Shown here in pieces: positions 26,990 to 35,570 of a stretch of 64,000 bases of DNA. Under the pieces are notes generated by a model that saw only the letters and a program-made list of their open reading frames with translations, was not told the DNA's origin and made no database searches. Each line of letters begins with the position of its first letter. Position 1 is the first letter of the stretch. The stretch is from Paenibacillus sp. MAEPY2 (GTDB lineage: Bacteria; Bacillota; Bacilli; Paenibacillales; Paenibacillaceae), in NCBI RefSeq assembly GCF_000499205.1, contig NZ_AWUK01000011.1, positions 1-64,000 on the forward strand. The letters run 5' to 3'. A program made the translations under genes and the position numbers.

Positions 26990-27019
26990 AAGAAGAGACT
27001 CCATAAGGAGTCTTTTCTT
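26990..27019 (+). terminator. Terminator between the PKD protein and secA2
   Basis: AAGAAGAGACTCC and GGAGTCTTTTCTT flank an ATAA tetraloop, with one G-T pair, and end in a T-rich run. It separates the transcripts of the two genes. Confidence 0.75.
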
Positions 27020-27172
27020 GTAACTGGTCAATATGAGGACATACGGAATAGATGCCGTTTAAAAAGCCATATGAGATGCTTCATACAGTGTTTTAGGTCA
27101 ACTTGGCGAATACGAGCTTATGATTTAAGTCATTTCTTACACTTATTTCTACTGAGGAGGAATCAAATTCCG

Positions 27173-29461
27173 ATGAATGTAGTCGTCAAGTTGATACGTG
27201 AATTCAAAGACCGCGATACCCGGCGTTTGTTGAAAGACTATCGAGACAAAGTGGAACTTATCAGGAAACGGAATTTGGAAGCTTGGGACGATCAGCGGCT
27301 GCAGGCGGAATCCCTTCGGCTGCAAGAAGAAGCAAGATCAGGCAAGCCTTTGGATGAGCTGCTTGTTGATGCTTATGCGTTAGTCTGCGAGGCTGCGAAG
27401 AGAAAACTCGGATTACAGCCTTACGATGTCCAAATCATGGCTGCTATCGCTTTGCACGAGAGATATTTGATCGAACAGCATACCGGTGAAGGAAAAACAC
27501 TCTCTGCTGTTATGCCTGCTTATCTAAACGCGTTGACTGGTGAAGGCGTTCATGTGCTCACTTTTAACGATTATTTGGCAAATCGAGATGCGGACTGGAT
27601 GGGCCCGATCTACCGCTTCCTCGGGTTAACGGTAAGCTCGGTTCAAGCGGGCATGAGCCTGTTCGAGAAACGGGAAGCATACGCCAAGGACATAACCTAT
27701 GTTACGGCAAAAGAAGCAGGGTTCGATTATTTGCGCGACACAATCGCATTAAATGAAGCTGATACCGTACACCGTCCTTTCCACTATGTCGTCGTCGACG
27801 AAGCGGACTCACTTCTTCTTGATGAAGCGCGGGTGCCGCTAGTCATTAGTGGCGATTCGAGTGCTTCCAAGAGTGACGGCGTTCTTTTCGCAGAAGTGGC
27901 CCGGCAGCTCCAGCCAGGAGAGCATTACGATTTTGACGAGTTCCAGCGGAACGTTTACTTGAATGATGCGGGTGCTGCGAAAGCGGAGTCGCTGCTGGGA
28001 TGCGGCAATTTGTACGATAGCCATAATAGTCATTTGTTAACGTCATTGAATTGTGCGCTGCATGTGGAATCGTTATTAAAAAAAGACGTCGATTACATCG
28101 TCCGTGACGGTGAAATTGAGCTAATCGAAGAACATACCGGCCGTGTGGCCGAGAACAGGTATTTGCCGGACGGGCTGCAAGCTGCGCTTGTGGCGAAAGA
28201 AGGGTTGCAGTGGAAGGCCGGTGGTAGAATTCTCGGTACAATCACCATTCAACACTTCATTAGCCTGTATTCAGGAATTTGCGGAATGACGGCTACGGCG
28301 CACGCTTCAACAATGGAATTCGAGGATATCTATGCGCTGCAGGTCGTGCAAATTCCGCCGAATCAGCCAAACATACGGATCGACCACAAGCACCGAATTT
28401 ACACCCATAAAGAAGCCAAATATAAGGCGCTTGTACAAGAAATCTCTTCCGTCCATAGGGTGGGACGCCCCATTCTTATTGGTACGTCAAGCGTCGAGGA
28501 GTCTGACGTGCTGGCGGAGGCACTTGCGGTTGCCGGCGTACCTTGCCAGGTTCTGAATGCAAAAAACGATGCCAAAGAAGCCGAAATCATCGCCAAAGCG
28601 GGAGAAATCGGGGCCGTAACGGTATCTACGAATATGGCAGGGCGCGGCGTCGACATTCGTCTCGGCGGCGGTAATCCCGCTCAGGCAGAACTGGTTGCCA
28701 AACTGGGCGGATTATACGTGATAGGTACACATGTGAACGAAAGCATGCGGATAGATAACCAGCTGCGCGGGCGTTCTGGCCGCCAAGGTGACCCGGGAGC
28801 TTCCGTATTCTATATAAGCCTGGAAGACGAGTTGATGCTTCGCTTCGGCATTCATAGACTGTTTCGCGCTCCCAAGCAGGACGAGGTTCTTGATGATCCG
28901 GCGCTCCGCAGCAAAATCGAGCATATTCAGCGCGTTATCATAGGTCAAAACTTCGATATTCAGCGGGAATTGAACGGTTATTCGGATATGGTGGAGGATC
29001 AGAGGCGAATCCTATACGAAGAACGGCTCGGAATATTGAAAGGCGAGAGATCGATGAGCCCATCGGAGCAGCGGGTACGGCTTTTTTATATCGACGAGTT
29101 CTGGGCTGACCATCTGGCATACGTTTCTTACATTCGCGAAAGCATCCATCTCGAGAGCATTACCAGTCGCAACCCGATCGACGAGTTTCATACGCAAATC
29201 ACCCAAGCATTTGAGCAAATTCCGGCTAAAATAGATCATGAGTCGGCCAATATGCTTAGAAAACTTGGAGGTTCGAATGATCCGGCCAAATGGGAAGAGT
29301 TCGGTCTGAAGAGTCCTATTTCGACTCGGACTTATATGATCAACGATCAATACAGCCAAGATAAGCGCAGCTCATGGACCGGAACGACCGTATTTGCTTT
29401 TTGGGGACGCGAGATTTTGAGGTTTGTACTGTGGCCGGTACATCGGCTGTCAAAATATTGA
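27173..29461 (+). CDS. secA2: Accessory Sec translocase ATPase SecA2
   Basis: 762 residues. SecA organisation is complete through the motor and scaffold: Q-motif LQPYDVQIMAA near 81, Walker A GEGKT at 105-109, the preprotein cross-linking region, DEAD box VVVDEADSLLLDEARVP, and motif VI region NQLRGRSGRQGDPG. It lacks the C-terminal linker and Cys/His zinc tail of housekeeping SecA (about 840 residues), as usual for SecA2, which exports a subset of proteins through SecYEG. The open frame starts at 27071, but GAGGAGG before ATG 27173 fixes the start. No secY2/asp genes are present. A methyltransferase gene follows by 17 nt. Confidence 0.88.
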   Translation: MNVVVKLIREFKDRDTRRLLKDYRDKVELIRKRNLEAWDDQRLQAESLRLQEEARSGKPLDELLVDAYALVCEAAKRKLGLQPYDVQIMAAIALHERYLIEQHTGEGKTLSAVMPAYLNALTGEGVHVLTFNDYLANRDADWMGPIYRFLGLTVSSVQAGMSLFEKREAYAKDITYVTAKEAGFDYLRDTIALNEADTVHRPFHYVVVDEADSLLLDEARVPLVISGDSSASKSDGVLFAEVARQLQPGEHYDFDEFQRNVYLNDAGAAKAESLLGCGNLYDSHNSHLLTSLNCALHVESLLKKDVDYIVRDGEIELIEEHTGRVAENRYLPDGLQAALVAKEGLQWKAGGRILGTITIQHFISLYSGICGMTATAHASTMEFEDIYALQVVQIPPNQPNIRIDHKHRIYTHKEAKYKALVQEISSVHRVGRPILIGTSSVEESDVLAEALAVAGVPCQVLNAKNDAKEAEIIAKAGEIGAVTVSTNMAGRGVDIRLGGGNPAQAELVAKLGGLYVIGTHVNESMRIDNQLRGRSGRQGDPGASVFYISLEDELMLRFGIHRLFRAPKQDEVLDDPALRSKIEHIQRVIIGQNFDIQRELNGYSDMVEDQRRILYEERLGILKGERSMSPSEQRVRLFYIDEFWADHLAYVSYIRESIHLESITSRNPIDEFHTQITQAFEQIPAKIDHESANMLRKLGGSNDPAKWEEFGLKSPISTRTYMINDQYSQDKRSSWTGTTVFAFWGREILRFVLWPVHRLSKY

Positions 29462-29478
29462 TGGGAGCGTGACGATCG

Positions 29479-30234
29479 ATGAACAGTAGAGAACGGTTTA
29501 CGAGCCGGGTCGATTCGTATTTAAAATACCGCCCGAGCTATCCAAAAGAGGCTATTGATCATTTGTACGACGTCGTCGGTTTTCGTGCGAACAGTAACAT
29601 AGCAGACATCGGTTCAGGTACTGGGATCATCTCAAAGTTACTTCTGGAACGCGGAAGCGATGTAATCGCAGTCGAGCCAAACCAGGCAATGCGGGAAGCC
29701 GCCGAGCAAATGTTAGAAAGTAATCCGAAATTTCAGAGTATAGCAGGTTCTGCAGAATCTACTGGATTACCTGATCAGTCGGTTGAGTTTATTGTCTGCG
29801 CTCAGGCATTCCACTGGTTCGATCGCTCCGCAGCACAAATCGAGTTCCGCAGAATTCTACAGCCGGGTGGGAAAGTAATACTCATCTGGAATTCTCGTCT
29901 TACACACGGTACTCCATTTCGTGAAGAGTACAATCAACTGCTTCATACATACGGAACCGACTACGAAAAAGTTAATCATAAAAATATTTCTCAGACGATG
30001 CTGCTCTCTTTTTTCAAGGAAGGTTCAATGCATGAAATGCGATTCAGAATGAGTCAGGAGTTCGATTTCGAGGGTTTGAAAGGCCGGTTGCTATCATCTT
30101 CCTACAGCCCTGCACCCGGGCATGCAAATTACGATCCAATGATGACAGAACTGCAAAATTTATTTAATAGGAATAATCAAAATGGTATTGTTGAATTTGA
30201 TTATAAAACTGAGATTTATTGGGGAGAAGTATAA
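29479..30234 (+). CDS. Class I SAM-dependent methyltransferase
   Basis: 251 residues with a type-11 methyltransferase core at about 35-145: motif I ADIGSGTGIISKLLLERGSD, VIAVEPNQAMREAAE, and the motif-IV region FIVCAQAFHWFD. Such proteins methylate small molecules or tRNA; the substrate cannot be read. GGGAGCGTG precedes the ATG and the gene starts 17 nt after secA2, so the two are probably cotranscribed, without an obvious functional link. Confidence 0.85.
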   Translation: MNSRERFTSRVDSYLKYRPSYPKEAIDHLYDVVGFRANSNIADIGSGTGIISKLLLERGSDVIAVEPNQAMREAAEQMLESNPKFQSIAGSAESTGLPDQSVEFIVCAQAFHWFDRSAAQIEFRRILQPGGKVILIWNSRLTHGTPFREEYNQLLHTYGTDYEKVNHKNISQTMLLSFFKEGSMHEMRFRMSQEFDFEGLKGRLLSSSYSPAPGHANYDPMMTELQNLFNRNNQNGIVEFDYKTEIYWGEV

Positions 30235-30260
30235 TTCCTCAAATTATGTTCCTCAAACTA

Positions 30261-30293
30261 TACCCAGCTATATCCTCAAGCTATAGCTGGGTA
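30261..30293. terminator. Hairpin between convergent genes
   Basis: TACCCAGCTATA and TATAGCTGGGTA form a perfect 12-bp stem with a 9-nt loop. There is no T-tract, but the position after the methyltransferase gene and before the convergent MerR gene fits termination. Confidence 0.55.
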
Positions 30294-30338
30294 CGTTTGT
30301 GGAATTTACGTCCATAGAGCTTGTTCACAATTATACAG

Positions 30339-30752
30339 CTAGATGTTGATTTTAAGACGTAATTCGGCCATCATAGCCTCAGCTTTTGGTGGATCTTCAT
30401 TCAGCAGCTTCCTGTATGTCAGCATCCAATTCAGCGTTACAAGCATATGATCGTATTCTTCCTTCTTGCGCTCGATCTCATTGATCTTCTGAAGAATCCA
30501 TTCGATTACTTCTTGGTTGGTGCGTGCGTTCGTATCATGATCCTGCAAAATTGTCTTCAGCTCCGCTAACGAGCAGCCGATGCCTTGAAATTTCTTAATC
30601 AGCTTTAACCGATCAATGGCTTCGTCTGAGTAGTTGCGGTAATTATTCTTCTCTCGCTGAATATGCCTGCTATCAAGCAAGCCTTCCTTCTCATAAAATC
30701 GAATGGTGTGGGGGGTTAAACCCATCAAATCTGCTAATTCTTGAATTTTCAT
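30339..30752 (-). CDS. MerR family transcriptional regulator
   Basis: 137 residues: winged helix-turn-helix at 1-70 (MKIQELADLMGLTPHTIRFY, EKEGLL), then the dimerisation helix (about 80-120) and a short tail, without Cys residues for metal sensing. AdhR/TipAN-like small MerR proteins of this size respond to aldehydes or redox stress. It is divergent from a reductase gene whose promoter has the long 19-nt spacer that MerR proteins act on, so it is likely that gene's activator. GGAGGT precedes the ATG. Confidence 0.87.
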   Translation of the reverse strand: MKIQELADLMGLTPHTIRFYEKEGLLDSRHIQREKNNYRNYSDEAIDRLKLIKKFQGIGCSLAELKTILQDHDTNARTNQEVIEWILQKINEIERKKEEYDHMLVTLNWMLTYRKLLNEDPPKAEAMMAELRLKINI

Positions 30753-30774
30753 ATGAAATCATACCTCCAAACGC

Positions 30775-30805
30775 TTGCCTTAGAGTTCACTTCATAGTTT
30801 AGACT
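30775..30805 (+). promoter_or_regulatory. MerR-type promoter of the reductase gene
   Basis: TTGCCT (30775-30780) and TAGACT (30800-30805) are separated by 19 nt, the over-long spacing typical of promoters twisted into shape by a MerR activator. The spacer includes AGAGTTCACTT, an imperfect dyad. Confidence 0.5.
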
Positions 30806-30849
30806 GAAGTCATATCTTCGTCAAATGCTTAAGGAGGCGTTCAAATATT

Positions 30850-31680
30850 ATGCGTATATTCGTTACTGGTGCAGCAGGTTATATTGGTACAGCCGTTGTT
30901 CGTGAACTCATCGGTGCTGGCCATCAGGTAGTTGGTCTGACCCGTTCAGAGAATGGTGCTCACGTATTGGAAAGCTTGGGAGCCGAGGTGGCTCGCGGTG
31001 TTTTAGAGGATCTGGATTTACTGCGCAGCTGTGCAGCCACTTCAGACGGCGTTATTCATCTGGCATTTAACCACGATTTCTCTAATTTCGCCGCATCATT
31101 GGCAACTGATCTAGGCGCCATCGAAGCAATGGGAGAGGCGCTTGTCGGCTCCGGTAAACCACTTGTTATTACAGCACATGCGAATGGTAAAACATCGGAG
31201 GATGCGGCACTTGCGTTTATAGAACAAGGCGTGAGAGCATCGATCGTCTCGCTTGCACCTTCCGTTCATGGAGAAGGAGATAAAGGCTTCGTCCCGGAAT
31301 TAATCCGGATCGCTCAGGAAAGAGGTTCTTCGGCTTACATTGGAGACGGCTCTAACCGTTGGCCAGCGATTCATCGCTTGGATGCGGCAGTTTTGTTCCG
31401 CCTCGCTGTAGAATCTGCACCTGCAGGTTCACGACTGGATGGCGTGCATGATGAAGGCATTGCGTTCAGCGACATTGCCGCAGCTATTGGTCGTCATGTG
31501 GATGTGCCTGTAGTTAGCATCCCGCCTGAAGAAGCGCAAGCCATCTTCGGTTTTCTAGGCATGGTCGCGTCGCTTGACTTAGCAAGATCAAGTGAAGGGA
31601 CGAAGGAGCTGCTCGGCTGGAAGCCTGTCCAGCATGGACTTCTCGCAGATCTGGAGCAAGGTCATTATTTCACAAAATAG
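30850..31680 (+). CDS. NAD(P)-dependent epimerase/reductase (extended SDR), paralogue A
   Basis: 276 residues with an N-terminal Rossmann motif VTGAAGYIGTAVVRELIGAG, then IHLAFNHDFSNFA, VITAHANG, SVHGEGDKGFVPELI and NRWPAIHRLDAA. It resembles atypical extended SDR proteins annotated as NAD-dependent epimerases; the usual YxxxK is not obvious. A paralogue of identical length, alignable without gaps, is at 51109-51939. AAGGAGG precedes the ATG. It is divergent from a MerR gene and probably induced by it. The substrate is unknown. Confidence 0.83.
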   Translation: MRIFVTGAAGYIGTAVVRELIGAGHQVVGLTRSENGAHVLESLGAEVARGVLEDLDLLRSCAATSDGVIHLAFNHDFSNFAASLATDLGAIEAMGEALVGSGKPLVITAHANGKTSEDAALAFIEQGVRASIVSLAPSVHGEGDKGFVPELIRIAQERGSSAYIGDGSNRWPAIHRLDAAVLFRLAVESAPAGSRLDGVHDEGIAFSDIAAAIGRHVDVPVVSIPPEEAQAIFGFLGMVASLDLARSSEGTKELLGWKPVQHGLLADLEQGHYFTK

Positions 31681-31727
31681 TCTAACTGGAATGAATCAAA
31701 CGCCTTGCTGTCGATGTTATATTTAAC

Positions 31728-31776
31728 AAAAATCATCGTTGCCTAAGTACTAAACTAGGCAACGATGATTTTTTTG
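31728..31776 (+). terminator. Strong terminator after the reductase gene
   Basis: An 18-bp perfect stem (arm AAAAATCATCGTTGCCTA) with a 10-nt loop and a following T-tract. Confidence 0.88.
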
Positions 31777-31898
31777 TTTTTTTAATTTTTTTTTCAACCT
31801 GAATCTAAACTATCCCAGAAGGTTAGTTTTTGCGGTACAAGTCCAAGACAGGCTATTTATCAACTGTTCGGCACTGATCACAATAGGGGACGGCACAC

Positions 31899-31964
31899 TT
31901 ACTTAATATCTTGTAAGAAATTCTTGAAATTTCAGAAATTTATCCGATAGGGGGGTGCTAATAT
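31899..31964 (+). promoter_or_regulatory. Shared promoter element, copy 1 (importer operon)
   Basis: TTACTTAATATCTTGTAAG starts the element; direct repeats AGAAATT lie at 31916-31922 and 31934-31940, 18 nt apart, and an extended -10, TGCTAATAT, is at 31956-31964. The second repeat overlaps the place of a -35 box, and no -35 box is present. The same arrangement occurs at 42553-42619 before the giant secreted protein gene. This fits activation by the YesN-type regulator encoded between the two copies. Confidence 0.65.
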
Positions 31965-31993
31965 ACAAATACAAACAAAGACGAGGTGATGAT

Positions 31994-32941
31994 ATGCAAG
32001 CGAAATTGACAGCGGACGCCATTCCCCTCTCCAAAAAGCGGAAGTCATGGATAAGGACGATCCAAAAATATAAAGTGATGTATGCTCTCTTATTACCGGC
32101 CTTAATTTACTTTGCCGTATTCAAATACATTCCTATGGCGGGAATATTGATTGCTTTTAAAAACTACAACCTGGCTTTGGGAGTATGGGATAGCCCGTGG
32201 GTGGGATTCAAAAATTTCACGGATTTTATGAACGGCGTTTATTTCTGGGACATCATGAAAAATACGATTGCTATATCGCTTTATAAGCTGTTGTTCGGTT
32301 TCTCCGCTCCCATCCTACTTGCTTTACTGCTCAATGAAGTTCATACCCAATGGTTTAAGAAAATCGTACAAACAATTACGTATTTACCCCACTTTCTGTC
32401 TTGGGTCATTGTATATGGATTGATGGTAGCATTATTAGCCCCAGGCGATGGCCTTTTTAATATGATTTTGAAGGAAAGTGGTTTTCAGCCCATTTCATTT
32501 CTAACGGAGCCTGCTTGGGGAAGACTGCTGGTCATCGCATCTGAAATATGGAAGGACATTGGATGGGGAGCGATCCTGTACCTCGCCGCATTAGCAGGTA
32601 TTGATCCAAGCTTATATGAAGCGGCTCGAATGGATGGAGCTTCCAAATGGAGACAGCTCTGGCATATCACTTTACCCGGTATTCGAGGAGTCATTATTCT
32701 GATGCTGATCCTTAAATTAAGCCATATTCTGGATGCTGGCTTTGACCAAATATTCATGTTTGCCAACACCTTTAACCAGGAGAAGATCGACATTATCGAT
32801 ACATGGGTATATCGTGAAGGGTTGGAGCGTCTTAAGATTGGCTTGGCTACTGCTGTAGGGTTGTTCAAAGCTGTCATTGGATTTGGTTTAGTTTTGGCAG
32901 CAAATAAGCTCGCCAAAAAATTCGATGGGCAAATCTGGTGA
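31994..32941 (+). CDS. Carbohydrate ABC permease, LplB-type (second importer)
   Basis: 315 residues with six membrane segments. YALLLPALIYFAVFKYIPMA near 28 and the coupling motif EAARMDGASKWRQLWHITLP near 205 mark the LplB family. The frame is open from 31955, but GAGGTGAT at 31983-31990 supports ATG 31994. First gene of a large locus with YtcP-type permease, binding lipoprotein, YesM/YesN regulators, FAD oxidoreductase, SGNH hydrolase and a giant secreted protein; the ligand is probably a glycan fragment made by the last. Confidence 0.92.
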   Translation: MQAKLTADAIPLSKKRKSWIRTIQKYKVMYALLLPALIYFAVFKYIPMAGILIAFKNYNLALGVWDSPWVGFKNFTDFMNGVYFWDIMKNTIAISLYKLLFGFSAPILLALLLNEVHTQWFKKIVQTITYLPHFLSWVIVYGLMVALLAPGDGLFNMILKESGFQPISFLTEPAWGRLLVIASEIWKDIGWGAILYLAALAGIDPSLYEAARMDGASKWRQLWHITLPGIRGVIILMLILKLSHILDAGFDQIFMFANTFNQEKIDIIDTWVYREGLERLKIGLATAVGLFKAVIGFGLVLAANKLAKKFDGQIW

Positions 32942-32954
32942 GGTGGTTAACAAA

Positions 32955-33824
32955 ATGATCAATTTGACAATCGGGGAAAAAGTCTGGCAATCCGTCGTTT
33001 ATGTTATTCTAATTTTTTTATCACTGCTTTGCTTACTACCCTTTCTATATGTGATTGCTGTCTCAGTGACGCCAGAATCGGAAGTGTTAAGAAGAGGGAT
33101 CGTTATTATACCAGAATCTTTTACCTTTCTGGCCTATAAAGAAGTATTCATCTCTCATGGGATCTGGCAGGCGTATAAAATTACGTTGTTTCGAACGATT
33201 GTAGGGACTGCGTTAAATGTATTTTTTACAGTAATCGCGGCATACCCGTTATCCAAAAAATATTTGCCGGGACGCAGTCCATTTTTACTATTTATTGTGT
33301 TTACCATGATGTTCAGCGGAGGGTTAATTCCGACCTATCTACTAATTCGCTCTCTGGGGCTGCTAAACAGTCCGTGGGTGTTGATTATTCCAAATCTCAT
33401 TAGTGCATTTAATCTGGTGATCATTAAAGGCTTTTTCGAGCAATTGCCTGGTGAAATCGAGGAATCAGCAAGAGTTGACGGTGCAAGTGAACTTCAGTCG
33501 TTATGGCGGATCATTTTACCACTGTCTTTGCCCGTCATTTCCACCATTTCTTTATTTTACGCAGTGGGGCATTGGAACAGTTATTTCGATGCCATTGTTT
33601 ATATCAATGATTCCAACTTCATGCCGCTTCAAGTCGTCTTGCGCAACATCCTGCTTAACGTCGCAACACAAAGCGCTGAGTCGCTCGCCAATTCCGGAAC
33701 TGTAAGTACGTTCGCTGTGCAGATGGCTACCGTTGTTGTGACTACGGTTCCGATTTTGATTGTTTACCCATTTTTACAAAAGCATTTTACCAAAGGTGTG
33801 CTCTTGGGATCAGTTAAAGGTTAA
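32955..33824 (+). CDS. Carbohydrate ABC permease, YtcP-type (second importer)
   Basis: 289 residues, six membrane segments, coupling motif EESARVDGASELQSLWRIIL and family-typical tail LQKHFTKGVLLGSVKG. An ATG at 32925 lies in frame inside the preceding gene, but GAGGTGG at 32940-32946 points to ATG 32955. It follows the LplB-type gene by 13 nt and forms the channel with it. No ATPase gene is present in the locus. Confidence 0.91.
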   Translation: MINLTIGEKVWQSVVYVILIFLSLLCLLPFLYVIAVSVTPESEVLRRGIVIIPESFTFLAYKEVFISHGIWQAYKITLFRTIVGTALNVFFTVIAAYPLSKKYLPGRSPFLLFIVFTMMFSGGLIPTYLLIRSLGLLNSPWVLIIPNLISAFNLVIIKGFFEQLPGEIEESARVDGASELQSLWRIILPLSLPVISTISLFYAVGHWNSYFDAIVYINDSNFMPLQVVLRNILLNVATQSAESLANSGTVSTFAVQMATVVVTTVPILIVYPFLQKHFTKGVLLGSVKG

Positions 33825-33889
33825 TAAGTGATCCAACCTAACTTATTACGGGGAAACCGTGATAATATACATTCAAAGGAGAGGTCAAT

Positions 33890-35476
33890 ATGCAGCGTAA
33901 GAAGATTTCATATGCTATTCTGTCGGCAATCTTAGGACTGGGAACGCTACTGTCAGGATGTGGAGGAAACGAAGAGGTTACATCAACAGCTTCTAGTCAT
34001 TCGCCAGGGCAGTCTGGTCAGTTTGAAACCAAAATGAAAATTTCGATGTTTAACCAAGGTACTTTCAATGCTGCTGCTCCAATCCCTCCACGGGATGAAG
34101 ATATTCAACGCCAGATGTTGGAGAAAGAGATGAACATCGACTTGGATATGATGATCCCTCAAGCCGGGCAAGCAACAACCAAACTGAATACGCTCATTGC
34201 TGGTGGAGATATTCCAGATTTGATCTTCTTAAAGAGCCGGGCTGATCTCGCTCAATATTATGACCAAGGCGTTCTTGCGGATTTGACACCGTATCTGGAT
34301 CAATTCCCTGAATTACAGAAACGATTTGGCGACGACTCCTGGGAGGCAATGTCCTATCAAGGAAAAACGATCGGAGTTCCAGGCTATGATAATGTTAACG
34401 GTATTAGCCGAAGCTTTTTCATCCGCAATGATTGGCTGAAAAAGCTGAATATGGAAGTGCCAACGACACCTGATGAGCTGTTCGAAGTTATGAAAGCCTT
34501 TACAGAGCAAGACCCAGACGGTAATGGCAAAAACGATACGTACGGATTTATCGGCGGTATGAATAAAGAAGGTAATCTGCAAACCTACGGCTTCGATAGC
34601 TTGATGTGGATGTTTGGCGTCAATCCTCCTTCGGCCGTTGAAATAAAAGATAATGAACCGATATTCCTGTTTATCGATCCCAAAATGAAAGAGGCGCTCG
34701 CTTACATTAACAAAATGATGGCAGCTAAAGTGGTAGACCCAGACTGGGTGACGATGAATTCGCCTGATCTGTTGGACCAAAAGATGTTTAAGGGTAAAGT
34801 TGGCTTCATGATCAGAGATGCCCGCAGGCTGGAGCCGGATTATCAGCAGAAAATGAAAGAAATTAGTGGCGAGGTGCCGGAATGGATTGTCATTCCTCCG
34901 ATGAAAGGTCCTTACGGTGATCAAATTGTAGAGAGAAAATCGTTCCAAGGCAATTCATGGGCTATTTCTGCGAAAGCGGATAAGGACAAAATCATTCGAA
35001 TCTTGTCCATGCTGAATTATCTCTTTACGGACGAAGAAGCCTATCCGAACTTTGCATACGGAATTAAAGGTATTCATTGGGATGTAGTGGACGGCAAGAT
35101 CAAAAATAAAACCTCCGAGTTATCGAAGGAAATGAAAGAGAAGTACCTGTGGGTCGATCATTATAGAATGCCACGCCGTGGTGATGATGCGGAGTACTTC
35201 AGCTTCCAGAATCCTAAGACGGCGGAAGCTTTCAAGGACAATCAGCAATATGTGGGGCCAACGTTGCCCGGAAATTTATTGACCCCAGACCCAAGCGATA
35301 CCTTGGATGCTGACCGCACACGTTTCATTAATGAAAGTTTAGTTAAATTTATGACAGGCAAAGAGCCTCTTTCCAACTGGGACAATTTCCTCCAAACGTT
35401 GGATACCAAGTTTGACATGCAGAAATATAAGGAAACAGCAATCAAACAATTTAAAGAAGCCGGCCTTATCAAGTAA
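33890..35476 (+). CDS. Extracellular solute-binding lipoprotein (second importer)
   Basis: 528 residues. Type II signal peptide with lipobox LLSGC, Cys24 lipidated, followed by a short Ser/Gly linker and an LplA-like family-1 binding fold. The loop QDPDGNGKNDTYGFIG near 205 is the Ca-binding-like signature of this group. AAAGGAGAGG precedes the ATG. It should bind the substrate of the locus at the outer membrane face. The sequence is clearly related to, but not close to, the binding protein at 14263-15873. Confidence 0.92.
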   Translation: MQRKKISYAILSAILGLGTLLSGCGGNEEVTSTASSHSPGQSGQFETKMKISMFNQGTFNAAAPIPPRDEDIQRQMLEKEMNIDLDMMIPQAGQATTKLNTLIAGGDIPDLIFLKSRADLAQYYDQGVLADLTPYLDQFPELQKRFGDDSWEAMSYQGKTIGVPGYDNVNGISRSFFIRNDWLKKLNMEVPTTPDELFEVMKAFTEQDPDGNGKNDTYGFIGGMNKEGNLQTYGFDSLMWMFGVNPPSAVEIKDNEPIFLFIDPKMKEALAYINKMMAAKVVDPDWVTMNSPDLLDQKMFKGKVGFMIRDARRLEPDYQQKMKEISGEVPEWIVIPPMKGPYGDQIVERKSFQGNSWAISAKADKDKIIRILSMLNYLFTDEEAYPNFAYGIKGIHWDVVDGKIKNKTSELSKEMKEKYLWVDHYRMPRRGDDAEYFSFQNPKTAEAFKDNQQYVGPTLPGNLLTPDPSDTLDADRTRFINESLVKFMTGKEPLSNWDNFLQTLDTKFDMQKYKETAIKQFKEAGLIK

Positions 35477-35488
35477 AATAAATAAACG

Positions 35489-35521
35489 AAGAGAGTGGCT
35501 ATTCGTAGCCCCTCTCTTTAT
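35489..35521 (+). terminator. Terminator after the importer genes
   Basis: AAGAGAGTGGCT pairs with AGCCCCTCTCTT (one mismatch) and is followed by TATTAG. It separates the importer operon from the two-component genes, perhaps partially. Confidence 0.6.
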
Positions 35522-35570
35522 TAGTATATGCTATTCTTAGTTTACTACAGAATTAAAAGGAAGATGATGG

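Noticed and set aside
34313..34948. Minus-strand open frame of 211 codons over the binding-protein gene
   Set aside because: Shadow of the binding lipoprotein; rich in Phe/His/Arg without domains.
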